Assembly: GCA_938001995.1 (NCBI GenBank)
Contig: CALLAV010000351.1
Location: 1 to 7,218 of the forward strand
DNA from: an uncultured Amylibacter sp.
Lineage (GTDB): Bacteria; Pseudomonadota; Alphaproteobacteria; Rhodobacterales; Rhodobacteraceae
Reading direction: 5' to 3'
DNA: 7,218 nucleotides
Shown: positions 1-5,700 of the stretch, in pieces
How positions within the stretch are numbered: position 1 is the stretch's first letter
Layout: the number at the start of each line of letters is the position of its first letter
Position numbers and translations under genes: made by a program
Notes under the pieces: model-generated
The model's database searches: none
What the model was told of the DNA's origin: nothing
The model's input: only the letters and a program-made list of their open reading frames with translations

Positions 1-1038
1 GAGTATTCCACATCCGGTGTGCCAGCAGGTGTTGCAGGTGATGATGTACTGGACGGCGGCGCAGGCAATGACAGCATTTCAGGGAATGGCGGCAACGACA
101 GCATTCTTGGTGGTACTGGCAACGATACGATTGACGGTGGCACGGGCAATGACACGATCGCAGGTGGCGCGGACAACGATGTTATCACGGGTGGCGACGG
201 GTTTGACACGTTTACCTTTGCGCCCGGTGACGGCGATGACATTATCACGGATTTCAACACAGGCACTGGACAAGACATTGGCGATGGCGATCAAACCAAC
301 AACGATTTCCTCGACCTAAGCGCCTATTACACAGGTCTGTCCGAACTGCGTGCGGATCTTGCGGATGACGGCATTCTAAACCAGTCTGTTGGTGATTTTT
401 CTGACAATACAGCGATGGGTGGGTCTTTGACCCTCACGGGTGTTTCGGCCAGCGATCTGACCTTTGATAATACGAATGTGGCTTGTTTCGTAGAAGGCAC
501 GATGATCGACACACCTGATGGCCCCAAAGCGATTGAAGCGTTGGAGCGGGGTGATCTGGTTTTGACGCTCGACAATGGGGCACAGCCTGTGCGTTGGGTC
601 GGATCACGCACCGTTGTTGGGCAAGATCATTTCGCCCCCATCCGTTTCGAAGTGGGCGCAATGGGCAACGACACGGCACTAGAGGTGTCGCCTCAACACC
701 GCATGTTGGTTGAAGGCTGGCAAGCCGAGCTGTTGTTCGGTGCGGCAGAATTCCTAACCGCCGCCGTGCATTTGGTAAACGATAGCACCATCGTCCGCAG
801 CCCGCGTGACAGCGTGACCTACGTGCATGTTCTGTTTGACGATCACCAAATTATCCGTGCGAACGGCGCATATTCCGAAAGCTTCTTGCCTTGTGGCTAT
901 GCCCTGCGCGGCGTTAGCGAAGCATCGCGTGATGAATTGGAAGCGTTGTTCCCAGAACTGTTCGTTGAAGGCGGTGTTGAGTATTCAACAGCACGTCCAA
1001 CACTCAAAGCCTATGAGGCCAGTTTGTTGGCCGCTTAA
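1..1038 (+). CDS. RTX (hemolysin-type calcium-binding) protein with C-terminal Hint domain, 5'-truncated by window edge
   Basis: The frame is open from base 1, so the true start lies outside the window; 345 codons are visible. Fragment residues 14-67 are six tandem RTX nonapeptides of the GGxGNDxIx type, which bind calcium as a parallel beta roll and are typical of proteins exported by type I secretion. A linker follows, and from about residue 161 a Hint (Hedgehog/intein-type) domain of the Hint_2 class. It opens with A-C-F-V-E-G-T at Cys162 (the expected nucleophile for N-S acyl shift) and has S-P-Q-H-R-M-L with the block B-like His near residue 230. It ends near [11 protein letters not shown]. 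About 45 residues follow it. Expected role: secreted or surface protein that may cleave itself at Ala161-Cys162. The identity of the missing N-terminal part cannot be judged. A terminator follows directly. Confidence 0.9.
   Translation, partial: EYSTSGVPAGVAGDDVLDGGAGNDSISGNGGNDSILGGTGNDTIDGGTGNDTIAGGADNDVITGGDGFDTFTFAPGDGDDIITDFNTGTGQDIGDGDQTNNDFLDLSAYYTGLSELRADLADDGILNQSVGDFSDNTAMGGSLTLTGVSASDLTFDNTNVACFVEGTMIDTPDGPKAIEALERGDLVLTLDNGAQPVRWVGSRTVVGQDHFAPIRFEVGAMGNDTALEVSPQHRMLVEGWQAELLFGAAEFLTAAVHLVNDSTIVRSPRDSVTYVHVLFDDHQIIRANGAYSESFLPCGYALRGVSEASRDELEALFPELFVEGGVEYSTARPTLKAYEASLLAA
40..201 (+). repeat. Six tandem RTX nonapeptide repeats (27 nt units)
   Basis: Six consecutive 27-nt units encode degenerate nonapeptides, from DDVLDGGAG through NDSILGGTG and NDTIDGGTG to NDVITGGDG. 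The DNA is also visibly repetitive (recurring ggcaacgac / ggcaatgac). The periodicity matches calcium-binding RTX motifs. More units may lie upstream of the window. Confidence 0.9.
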
Positions 1039-1062
1039 GTCAAAACATCATGCAAGATTTAA

Positions 1063-1095
1063 AAGGGCTGCGCTGCGCGTGGCCCTTATTGTTTT
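1063..1095 (+). terminator. Intrinsic terminator of the RTX/Hint gene
   Basis: An 11-bp stem AAGGGCTGCGC / GCGTGGCCCTT (two G-U wobbles in RNA, loop TGC) spans 1063-1087 and is followed by ATTGTTTT. It lies 24 nt after the stop codon at 1036-1038, a normal position for Rho-independent termination, and separates this gene from the next one. Confidence 0.78.
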
Positions 1096-1162
1096 ATGTA
1101 ACGGTTGATGACGCCCCTTTTTGCCTTAGGTCTTAGACAAACCTGACATGGGATGGCGTATC

Positions 1163-1735
1163 ATGGCACGATCCTTCTTTTTAAAACCCGTTTGCCTTAC
1201 TGCTTTGCTGGCTTTGGCCCCCCTTACCCCGCATGCAGAGGATTTTTCCACGATGACATTTGAAGATTTCGAAACGGGTGCTGATGACCGTTGGACCTAT
1301 GTTGCTGATCAGGTGATGGGCGGCGTTTCAAATGGGCGGGCGGAAATGGTTCGGGATGGGGATGACGGGGCTGTTCGTCTGACTGGTACAGTCAGCACAG
1401 ACAACAACGGCGGTTTCATACAAGTGCGCCATCGATTTGCAGGCGGCTTGCCCAAGGATTCAAAAGGGCTGCGGATTTCGGCCAAAGGCAATGGGCAAAC
1501 TTATTATGTGTTTTTGCGAACCGAAGGTCTGTCGCGGGTTTGGCATTCGTACAGGTTTGCGTTTGATGTGCGGGCTGATTGGGCCGAGTTTGAGATGGAT
1601 TTTGACCAATTCAAACAGTCGCACGATGGGATGCCCGCGACTTTTAAACCTGAAATTGTTAAAAGCATTGGGTTCGTGGCCTATGGCCGCGATCACGAAG
1701 CAGATCTAACCGTCCGTCATGTTGAAATTTACTAG
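1163..1735 (+). CDS. CIA30-family protein (complex I intermediate-associated protein 30 domain), exported
   Basis: A 190-residue protein. Residues 1-25 look like a Sec signal peptide (Arg/Lys n-region, CLTALLALAPL core, cleavage near PHA-ED). The mature part is almost all a CIA30/NDUFAF1-like galactose-binding-type fold: F-E-D-F-E near the start, then W-x-Y-V-A-D-Q-V-M-G-G-V-S, and D-N-N-G-G-F-I-Q-V-R, which is the family's most recognisable block. In mitochondria the family helps assemble respiratory complex I. Bacterial members are often short, exported and of unknown job, so a complex I role is not shown here. I chose ATG 1163 because GGGATGG lies at a sensible distance upstream; ATG 1148, in frame, adds five residues but has no visible Shine-Dalgarno. 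The stop lies 3 nt from the converging thiQ stop, and I see no terminator between them. Confidence 0.85.
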   Translation: MARSFFLKPVCLTALLALAPLTPHAEDFSTMTFEDFETGADDRWTYVADQVMGGVSNGRAEMVRDGDDGAVRLTGTVSTDNNGGFIQVRHRFAGGLPKDSKGLRISAKGNGQTYYVFLRTEGLSRVWHSYRFAFDVRADWAEFEMDFDQFKQSHDGMPATFKPEIVKSIGFVAYGRDHEADLTVRHVEIY

Positions 1736-1738
1736 CGC

Positions 1739-2437
1739 TTAAGTCCCCAAATACGCGCGCAGCACATCTGGGGGATTTTCCAGCAGATCTTTCGTATCTT
1801 GGGGCGTGTGCGCCACGCCTTCGGCCACCAGAACGGTTTGATCTGTGATCCACAGCGCGTCTTCGGGTTGGTGGGTGACCATGATCAGCGTGGCTTTGGC
1901 GCTTTGCACAATCTCGGCAACCAGATCCAGCATCTCGTGTTTCAGCGCAGGGCCAAGGGCGGCAAAAGGTTCGTCTAGCAACAAGATCGGCTTGTCACGT
2001 AACAACGCGCGCGCGATGGCAACGCGTTGTTGTTGACCACCTGACAGTTGTGCAGGTCGTTTCGTGCCTTGGCCCTTAAGCCCGACGCGGGACAGCGCGT
2101 CCTCTACGATTTGCCACTCTGACGCGGATAGGTGCAGGTTTGGGCGAATGCCAAGCCCGATATTTTGGGCGACGGTCAAGTGGGGGAACAGGTTGTGGTC
2201 TTGGAACAGCAACGTTACAGGGCGTTTTGCAGGATGCTCATTTGTGATGTCTGCGCCGTTCCACAGAATGCGCCCCGCATCGGGTGCTTTGAATCCTGCC
2301 AATGCGGACAAAAGTGTGGATTTACCGCCACCACTCGGGCCAAGCAGTGCGATTCTGTGACCTTCTTCGATCGACAGGTCTGCGGCCAAGGAAAAGGGAC
2401 CGTGGGACAGGGTCACGTTATCGAATGTGATGGTCAA
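1739..2437 (-). CDS. thiQ: Thiamine/TPP ABC transporter ATP-binding protein ThiQ
   Basis: This is the ATPase that powers thiamine import with ThiP. From the chosen start it has 232 residues, the normal ThiQ size. Visible motifs: Walker A GPSGGGKST (33-41), Q-loop Gln79 in LLFQDHNLFPHLTV, signature LSGGQ (131-135), Walker B ILLLDE with Glu156, and switch His189 in MVTHQ. After Walker B it reads PFAALGPAL, so the usual D-loop Asp is Gly. The start is inferred as TTG at 2437: a perfect GGAGG (2447-2443) sits 5 nt before it, and the protein then begins TITFDNVTL as family members do. An ATG at 2473 would add 12 residues with no family resemblance. The gene overlaps the end of thiP by 20 nt, which suggests translational coupling in the thiBPQ operon. 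Confidence 0.95.
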   Translation of the reverse strand: MTITFDNVTLSHGPFSLAADLSIEEGHRIALLGPSGGGKSTLLSALAGFKAPDAGRILWNGADITNEHPAKRPVTLLFQDHNLFPHLTVAQNIGLGIRPNLHLSASEWQIVEDALSRVGLKGQGTKRPAQLSGGQQQRVAIARALLRDKPILLLDEPFAALGPALKHEMLDLVAEIVQSAKATLIMVTHQPEDALWITDQTVLVAEGVAHTPQDTKDLLENPPDVLRAYLGT

Positions 2438-3995
2438 GGCGACCTCCGCGATCAAAGGCCCAGAACAGGGCAAGGGATGTGGCGACCAGCAATAGTGCTG
2501 TGCCTGCTGCTGCGTCCATCTGATAGGCGGCCATCAAACGATACATGGTCAGCGGTAACGTGGCAAAGTCGGGTGGCGCAAACAAGGCGATAACGCCAAG
2601 GTCGCCCATTGACAGCGCTGCGGACAGCCCCATTGCAAAACCAAGCCCGCGTTTTAGGCGCGGCCAGATCGCCAATCGGAAAAGTGTGAACCCTGTCATA
2701 CCCAGTGATGCGCCAAGACGACCATAGTTCTGTTCCGCACGCGACAGGGCGGGCAGAATGATACGCAGCGCAAAAGGCAGCGACATGGTGGCGTTGACGG
2801 CAATGGTGACGGGCAGCGCCATCGCAAAGGGATCAAAGTATGGATTGATTAGGATGAACAGCCCCGTGCCAATAACAAAAGGCGACGCTGCGAGCGCGAG
2901 GAAGCCGATGGATTCAATCGCGGCCGCGGTGCGTTTCGACAAGGACGTAATGAGTGCGGCAAGAGCGGTTGCGAGCGTCGTAGCTATCAGCGCAGCGGGA
3001 ATGGCGATAAGTAGGGAATTGATAAGGGAAGGCCAGACCTGAGACGGCAGCGACAAGAGTGGCGGCAGGCCCTTAAGGATAACCGATATCAAAGGCGCAA
3101 AGAGGAAGAAGGCAACAAGCAGCAAAAGGATTGTGTCAAAGGCACGGGTGCGCGGCTCTGTGCCATCCCAGCGTTTTGCAGGTTGATCAAGGCCAATGGC
3201 AAAGTCCGTAGGGCGAGCGATCTTAAGTGTGATCAGCGCAGTGATCGTGCACAACCCAAACTGGATCATCGCAAGGATCGCCGCTTTGGAGAGATCAAAG
3301 TCGAACCGCAGGGCTTGGTAGATTGCCAGTTCAACTGTGGTGGCGCGCGGGCCTCCACCAAGCGCGAGTGCCACTGCGAAAGAAGTGATGCACAACAAAA
3401 AGATCAAAAGGAATGCACCGGGGATCGTGCTAAATAGCATGGGGCGTTCCAACTGGCGGTTCACCTCGCCCGTGGAGAAGCCAAGCTGGGCAGCAAGGCG
3501 AAAGTGTTCGGACGGGATCGCAAGCCAGCCTTGCAGGATCAGCCGCGTGGCAAGAGGTAGGTTAAAGAACACATGGGCCAGAACAACACCTGTGAAGCCG
3601 TAGATGTTAAGCGGCTCTGCACCGAGCGCCTTTAGGCCGTCCGATATCAGACCAGAGCGCCCCCAGATAGCAACGATACCAAGAACTGCAACAATCGCTG
3701 GCAGAATAAAGGGTGCGCCAAGCAAGGAAACCATGATTTGGCGGCCGCGAAATTGGCGACGGGCCAGCGCGCGCGCTGTTGGGACCGCAATCAGCACGGA
3801 CAGAGTTGCCGAGGTGAGCGCTTGCAAAATGGTGAATCGGATCGCCGCCCAATCCGCTGGGTTCAGGCCCTTTTGAAAGGTCGTTGTTGTGCCAACCGCA
3901 ATCACGGTTCCCAACGTCAAGACCAGCAACAGCAAAAGTGCTGCGCCGCCTGTTATCACCTTAAACGGGGTTGTTGGGTTTTGATGGTTTGCCAT
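2418..3995 (-). CDS. thiP: Thiamine/TPP ABC transporter permease ThiP
   Basis: A 525-residue inner-membrane protein with two fused permease halves, as is standard for ThiP and its iron-transport relatives. Many hydrophobic segments are visible, about 12 in all (for example 15-35, 55-75, 88-110, 135-155, 192-212, 236-258, 287-306, 325-350, 361-384, 390-412, 451-472, 497-512). Each half has the cytoplasmic EAA-type loop that docks ThiQ: about 167-188 (LAAQLGFSTGEV) and 426-448 (RLGASLGMTGFTLFR). The block SFAVALALGGGPRATTVELA (about 205-224) is very typical of the ThiP/FbpB group. The start ATG 3995 has only a modest AAGG upstream. It follows thiB after 104 nt that contain a hairpin and overlaps thiQ. 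The product forms the channel through which ThiB-bound thiamine enters. Confidence 0.95.
   Translation of the reverse strand: MANHQNPTTPFKVITGGAALLLLLVLTLGTVIAVGTTTTFQKGLNPADWAAIRFTILQALTSATLSVLIAVPTARALARRQFRGRQIMVSLLGAPFILPAIVAVLGIVAIWGRSGLISDGLKALGAEPLNIYGFTGVVLAHVFFNLPLATRLILQGWLAIPSEHFRLAAQLGFSTGEVNRQLERPMLFSTIPGAFLLIFLLCITSFAVALALGGGPRATTVELAIYQALRFDFDLSKAAILAMIQFGLCTITALITLKIARPTDFAIGLDQPAKRWDGTEPRTRAFDTILLLLVAFFLFAPLISVILKGLPPLLSLPSQVWPSLINSLLIAIPAALIATTLATALAALITSLSKRTAAAIESIGFLALAASPFVIGTGLFILINPYFDPFAMALPVTIAVNATMSLPFALRIILPALSRAEQNYGRLGASLGMTGFTLFRLAIWPRLKRGLGFAMGLSAALSMGDLGVIALFAPPDFATLPLTMYRLMAAYQMDAAAGTALLLVATSLALFWAFDRGGRLDHHIR
2443..2447 (-). promoter_or_regulatory. Shine-Dalgarno GGAGG deciding the thiQ TTG start
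   Basis: The minus strand reads GGAGG-TCGCC-TTG. This is the strongest ribosome binding site in the operon. It lies inside the 3' end of thiP and favours TTG 2437 over the upstream ATG 2473. Confidence 0.7.
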
Positions 3996-4052
3996 TGCGC
4001 CCTTCTGTCAGATGCGCGTGCGAAAGTTTAGGGGTTTTACGCAGTATTGGCG

Positions 4053-4085
4053 AAAACTGGCTGCCCCAGCTTGAGTGGGACAGCC
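4053..4085 (-). terminator. Intercistronic hairpin between thiB and thiP (attenuator or mRNA-stabilising stem)
   Basis: Read on the minus strand, GGCTG-T-CCCA-(7 nt)-TGGG-G-CAGCC forms a 9-bp stem with one internal mismatch (4085-4059), followed by AG-TTTT-CG. It begins 14 nt after the thiB stop codon. The short T-run suggests partial termination. Alternatively the stem protects the thiB message from 3' decay. Either would raise ThiB over ThiP/ThiQ, as is common for binding-protein transporters. Confidence 0.5.
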
Positions 4086-4099
4086 GTGTTGGTGTGTGC

Positions 4100-5098
4100 T
4101 TATTGGCTAAGCGCCGTCAGCCATTCCGCCAACGCTTCGTCGCGGATTTTTTCGGCGTCTGTGTCGGATACGATCAAACTGTCTACGGGAGTGATCAACG
4201 TTTCAAACCCTGCTGGCAGGCCTTCTTGCGGGAACTTCGCTGGGTACATCCAGTTGGTTGTCGGGATGATCGATTGAAAGCCATCTGACGTCATAAAGTC
4301 GAGGAATTTGTCCGACAATTCTGGTTGATCCGTTGACTTCAACTTCCCCGCCACTTCGATTTGCATGTAATGCCCTTCTGAAAAAGACGCAGCGGATTTT
4401 GTCGCGTCTTCTTCAGCGATAAGGTGATAGGCAGGGGAGGTCGTGTAAGACAGAACCATATCCGCTTCGCCCTCTAGGAACATGCCGTAGGCTTCGGACC
4501 AACCTTTGGTCACGGTCAGAATGCGGGGTGCGAGGGCTTCCCAAATTTGATCCGCCTTGTTCGGGTAGGCGGTTTTGACCCACATCAACAGGCCAAGACC
4601 CGGGGTTGAGGAGCGTGGATCTTGGATCACGATTTTCAGGTTCTCGTCCGCTTCAATCAATTCTTGAAAGCTACCAGGGACATTTTTCAGTTTGGTGTTG
4701 TCATAGACAAAAGCGAAATAACCCCAGTCGTAGGGCGCAAATGTGTCGTCGGTCCATTCCACAGGAACATCAAGGACAGATGGAGGCGTGGACAGGGTTG
4801 CGAATAGGCCCGTTGCCTTGGCACGCGCCGTTAGATTTGTGTCGAGGCCAAGCACGATGTCCGCGTCAGTACGCGCGCCTTCAAGTTGGACGCGTGACAG
4901 CAGTGATGCACCATCACCCGCCGCCACAAGTTGCAAATCGCATTCGCAAGTTGCTTCAAACGCTTTTTCCACAGCGGGGCCGGGACCCCAATCTGTGACA
5001 AAGCTGTCGTAGGTGTAAACGGTGAGAACGGGTTTGTCTTGTGCCACTGCAGTGGTGGCAGTTAGAGCAAGGCCCGCAGCGAGGATAAGGTTTTTCAT
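4100..5098 (-). CDS. thiB: Thiamine/TPP ABC transporter periplasmic binding protein ThiB (TbpA)
   Basis: A 332-residue secreted binding protein that captures thiamine and its phosphates in the periplasm and delivers them to ThiPQ. Residues 1-19 are a Sec signal peptide (MKNLILAAGLALTATTAVA, cut before QDKP). The mature chain carries the ThiB hallmarks in order: VYTYDSFVTDWGPGP, the paired cysteines in CECD, DIVLGLD, DWGYFAFVYD, QDPRSSTPGLGLLMWV, GWSEAYGMFLEGEADMVLSY, TTSPAYH, EGHYMQIEVA, and IPTTNWMYP. From memory these track the E. coli TbpA sequence closely. The ATG at 5098 has an AAGGA 9 nt upstream (5112-5108). It is the first gene of the operon, directly behind a TPP riboswitch, so it should be repressed when TPP is plentiful. 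Confidence 0.97.
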   Translation of the reverse strand: MKNLILAAGLALTATTAVAQDKPVLTVYTYDSFVTDWGPGPAVEKAFEATCECDLQLVAAGDGASLLSRVQLEGARTDADIVLGLDTNLTARAKATGLFATLSTPPSVLDVPVEWTDDTFAPYDWGYFAFVYDNTKLKNVPGSFQELIEADENLKIVIQDPRSSTPGLGLLMWVKTAYPNKADQIWEALAPRILTVTKGWSEAYGMFLEGEADMVLSYTTSPAYHLIAEEDATKSAASFSEGHYMQIEVAGKLKSTDQPELSDKFLDFMTSDGFQSIIPTTNWMYPAKFPQEGLPAGFETLITPVDSLIVSDTDAEKIRDEALAEWLTALSQ

Positions 5099-5102
5099 AA
5101 GT

Positions 5103-5148
5103 CACATTCCTTAGTTTGCTACAGACGGGTGGCAGGTTTTGGAATGTG
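5103..5148 (-). promoter_or_regulatory. Expression platform: stem that hides the thiB Shine-Dalgarno
   Basis: In the leader RNA, CACAUUCC (5148-5141) is perfectly complementary to GGAAUGUG (5110-5103). The second strand overlaps most of the thiB Shine-Dalgarno AAGGA (5112-5108), so this 8-bp stem would block ribosome loading. A competing stem can pair GG-A-AGGU (5160-5154, including the aptamer's 3' P1 strand) with ACCU-G-CC (5137-5131). That stem breaks P1 and places the CACAUUCC strand in a loop. Which state forms with or without TPP is inferred. Confidence 0.6.
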
Positions 5149-5153
5149 TCCAG

Positions 5154-5240
5154 ACCTTCCCTCCGCCGGTATGATCCGGTTCAGGTTCGACGGGTCACGC
5201 AGATGCGTATCTCAGGCCGTAGAGCTGGCCCCCCCGAGGT
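5154..5240 (-). ncRNA. TPP riboswitch (THI element)
   Basis: On the minus strand the conserved TPP aptamer parts occur in order: P1 strand ACCT (5240-5237), CGGGG, a short hairpin with GGCC arms, CTGAGAT (5215-5209) which binds the pyrimidine ring, an extra small hairpin (ACGC-ATCT-GCGT), ACCC, then GAACCTGA (5188-5181), GGATCATACCGG, GGCGGAGGGA, and the closing P1 strand AGGT (5157-5154). The match to the known THI box is close throughout. It lies in the leader of thiB and should turn the transporter down when thiamine pyrophosphate binds. Confidence 0.94.
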
Positions 5241-5247
5241 AAGCAAA

Positions 5248-5276
5248 GATGTAGCGGGGGGCGTGGGCGTTGGCAA
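5248..5276 (-). promoter_or_regulatory. Likely sigma70 promoter of the thiBPQ operon
   Basis: TTGCCA (5276-5271), a 17-nt spacer, and TACATC (5253-5248) on the minus strand. The -10 box is weak, but the predicted transcript start near 5241 falls exactly at the first base of the TPP aptamer, which supports the assignment. Confidence 0.5.
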
Positions 5277-5289
5277 GGGGTGGTATTTG

Positions 5290-5355
5290 TGAACTGTGTT
5301 CAGAAAAGGTATTGACTTAATGAACGCGGTTCACGTATGGTTTGAACATCGTTCA
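5290..5355 (+). promoter_or_regulatory. Three copies of the operator-like palindrome TGAAC-N3-GTTCA
   Basis: Perfect 13-bp inverted repeats lie at 5290-5302 (centre TGT), 5321-5333 (centre GCG) and 5343-5355 (centre ATC). All five bases of both arms match in all three copies while the centres differ, the pattern expected of a protein-binding site. Centres are 31 and 22 bp apart. One copy is upstream of the -35 box, one lies between -35 and -10, and one covers the expected transcript start, a layout that suits a repressor. The size and symmetry would fit a TetR-type dimer, but the regulator is not in the window. Confidence 0.75.
5312..5341 (+). promoter_or_regulatory. Promoter of the small exported protein / DUF2145 pair
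   Basis: TTGACT (5312-5317), an 18-nt spacer, and TATGGT (5336-5341). The -35 box is near consensus and the -10 box is fair. The element is interleaved with the palindromes described separately. It drives rightward transcription towards ATG 5371 and lies back to back with the thi promoter. Confidence 0.6.
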
Positions 5356-5370
5356 TTTAGAGGTAGTCTT

Positions 5371-5697
5371 ATGCTTATTCGAACAACAACTTTTGCGCTG
5401 GCAGGTTTGCTGGTTGTTTCACAGGCTTCAGCAGATTCACTGCGCCATTCAGGGCAGGCGGTGAACCATTCCGCACGCGCAGGCAGTCATGCGTCTGTGG
5501 CTGTCGCTGAAACCGTTGCCAGCGTTTTGGCTGTGCCACTTGTTGTGGGTGGCGGCGCGCTTGTGGTTACTGGGGCGGCGCTCTCTACGGCGGGGAGTGC
5601 GTCTGTTCAGGCAGGCTCGGACGTTTTGGACAAGACGGCTCCGCGTCAAAAGACCAAACGTGTTGTGCGCGCGAACCCAGCGCCGCGCCTGGATTAA
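5371..5697 (+). CDS. Small exported protein of unknown function with His-led heptads
   Basis: A 108-residue protein. Residues 1-21 form a signal peptide (MLIRTTTFALAGLLVVSQASA, likely cut before DSLRHS). Residues 26-46 are three degenerate heptads, HSGQAVN, HSARAGS and HASVAVA, placing His26, His33 and His40 at 7-residue spacing. Residues 47-78 are a Gly/Ala/Val/Ser-rich hydrophobic stretch that could enter a membrane. The C-terminus (about 88-108) is basic and Pro-rich. The start is ATG 5371, with AGAGGT (5359-5364) well placed; the frame is open further upstream, but that part covers the promoter and operators. It ends 3 nt before the DUF2145-like gene, so the two are one operon and probably translationally coupled. 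I recall similar small His-Ser-Gly proteins beside DUF2145 genes elsewhere, but this is from memory. No function is assigned. Confidence 0.82.
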   Translation: MLIRTTTFALAGLLVVSQASADSLRHSGQAVNHSARAGSHASVAVAETVASVLAVPLVVGGGALVVTGAALSTAGSASVQAGSDVLDKTAPRQKTKRVVRANPAPRLD

Positions 5698-5700
5698 GCC

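Noticed and set aside
19..1038. Complete RTX gene starting at GTG 19
   Set aside because: The frame is open to base 1 and the text before 19 is also plausible coding sequence. A gene starting just before the repeats would have no export-protein N-terminal part or Shine-Dalgarno, so it is truncated by the window.
1096..1130. Promoter for the CIA30 gene (TTGATG at about 1104 with a -10 near 1127)
   Set aside because: The -35 is passable but no convincing -10 is found at 16-18 nt spacing, so it is not listed as a feature.
1736..1760. Shared terminator between the CIA30 gene and thiQ
   Set aside because: Only a short AGCGCT palindrome is present, with no stem of useful length and no T-run.
2132..2593. 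153-codon open frame on the plus strand
   Set aside because: It lies opposite thiQ/thiP, has no family resemblance and is rich in Cys/Arg/Gln as expected for an antisense shadow.
4606..4998. 130-codon open frame on the plus strand
   Set aside because: It is antisense to the strongly recognised thiB gene and shows no domain or Shine-Dalgarno.
5290..5355. LexA/SOS boxes
   Set aside because: Alphaproteobacterial LexA sites are direct repeats GTTC-N7-GTTC, and Gram-positive ones are GAAC-N4-GTTC. Here the spacing is N3 with an extra outer T/A pair, so neither fits.
5296..5370. N-terminal extension of the small exported protein
   Set aside because: The extension covers the -35, -10 and palindromes, and it would bury the signal peptide. 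ATG 5371 has its own Shine-Dalgarno.
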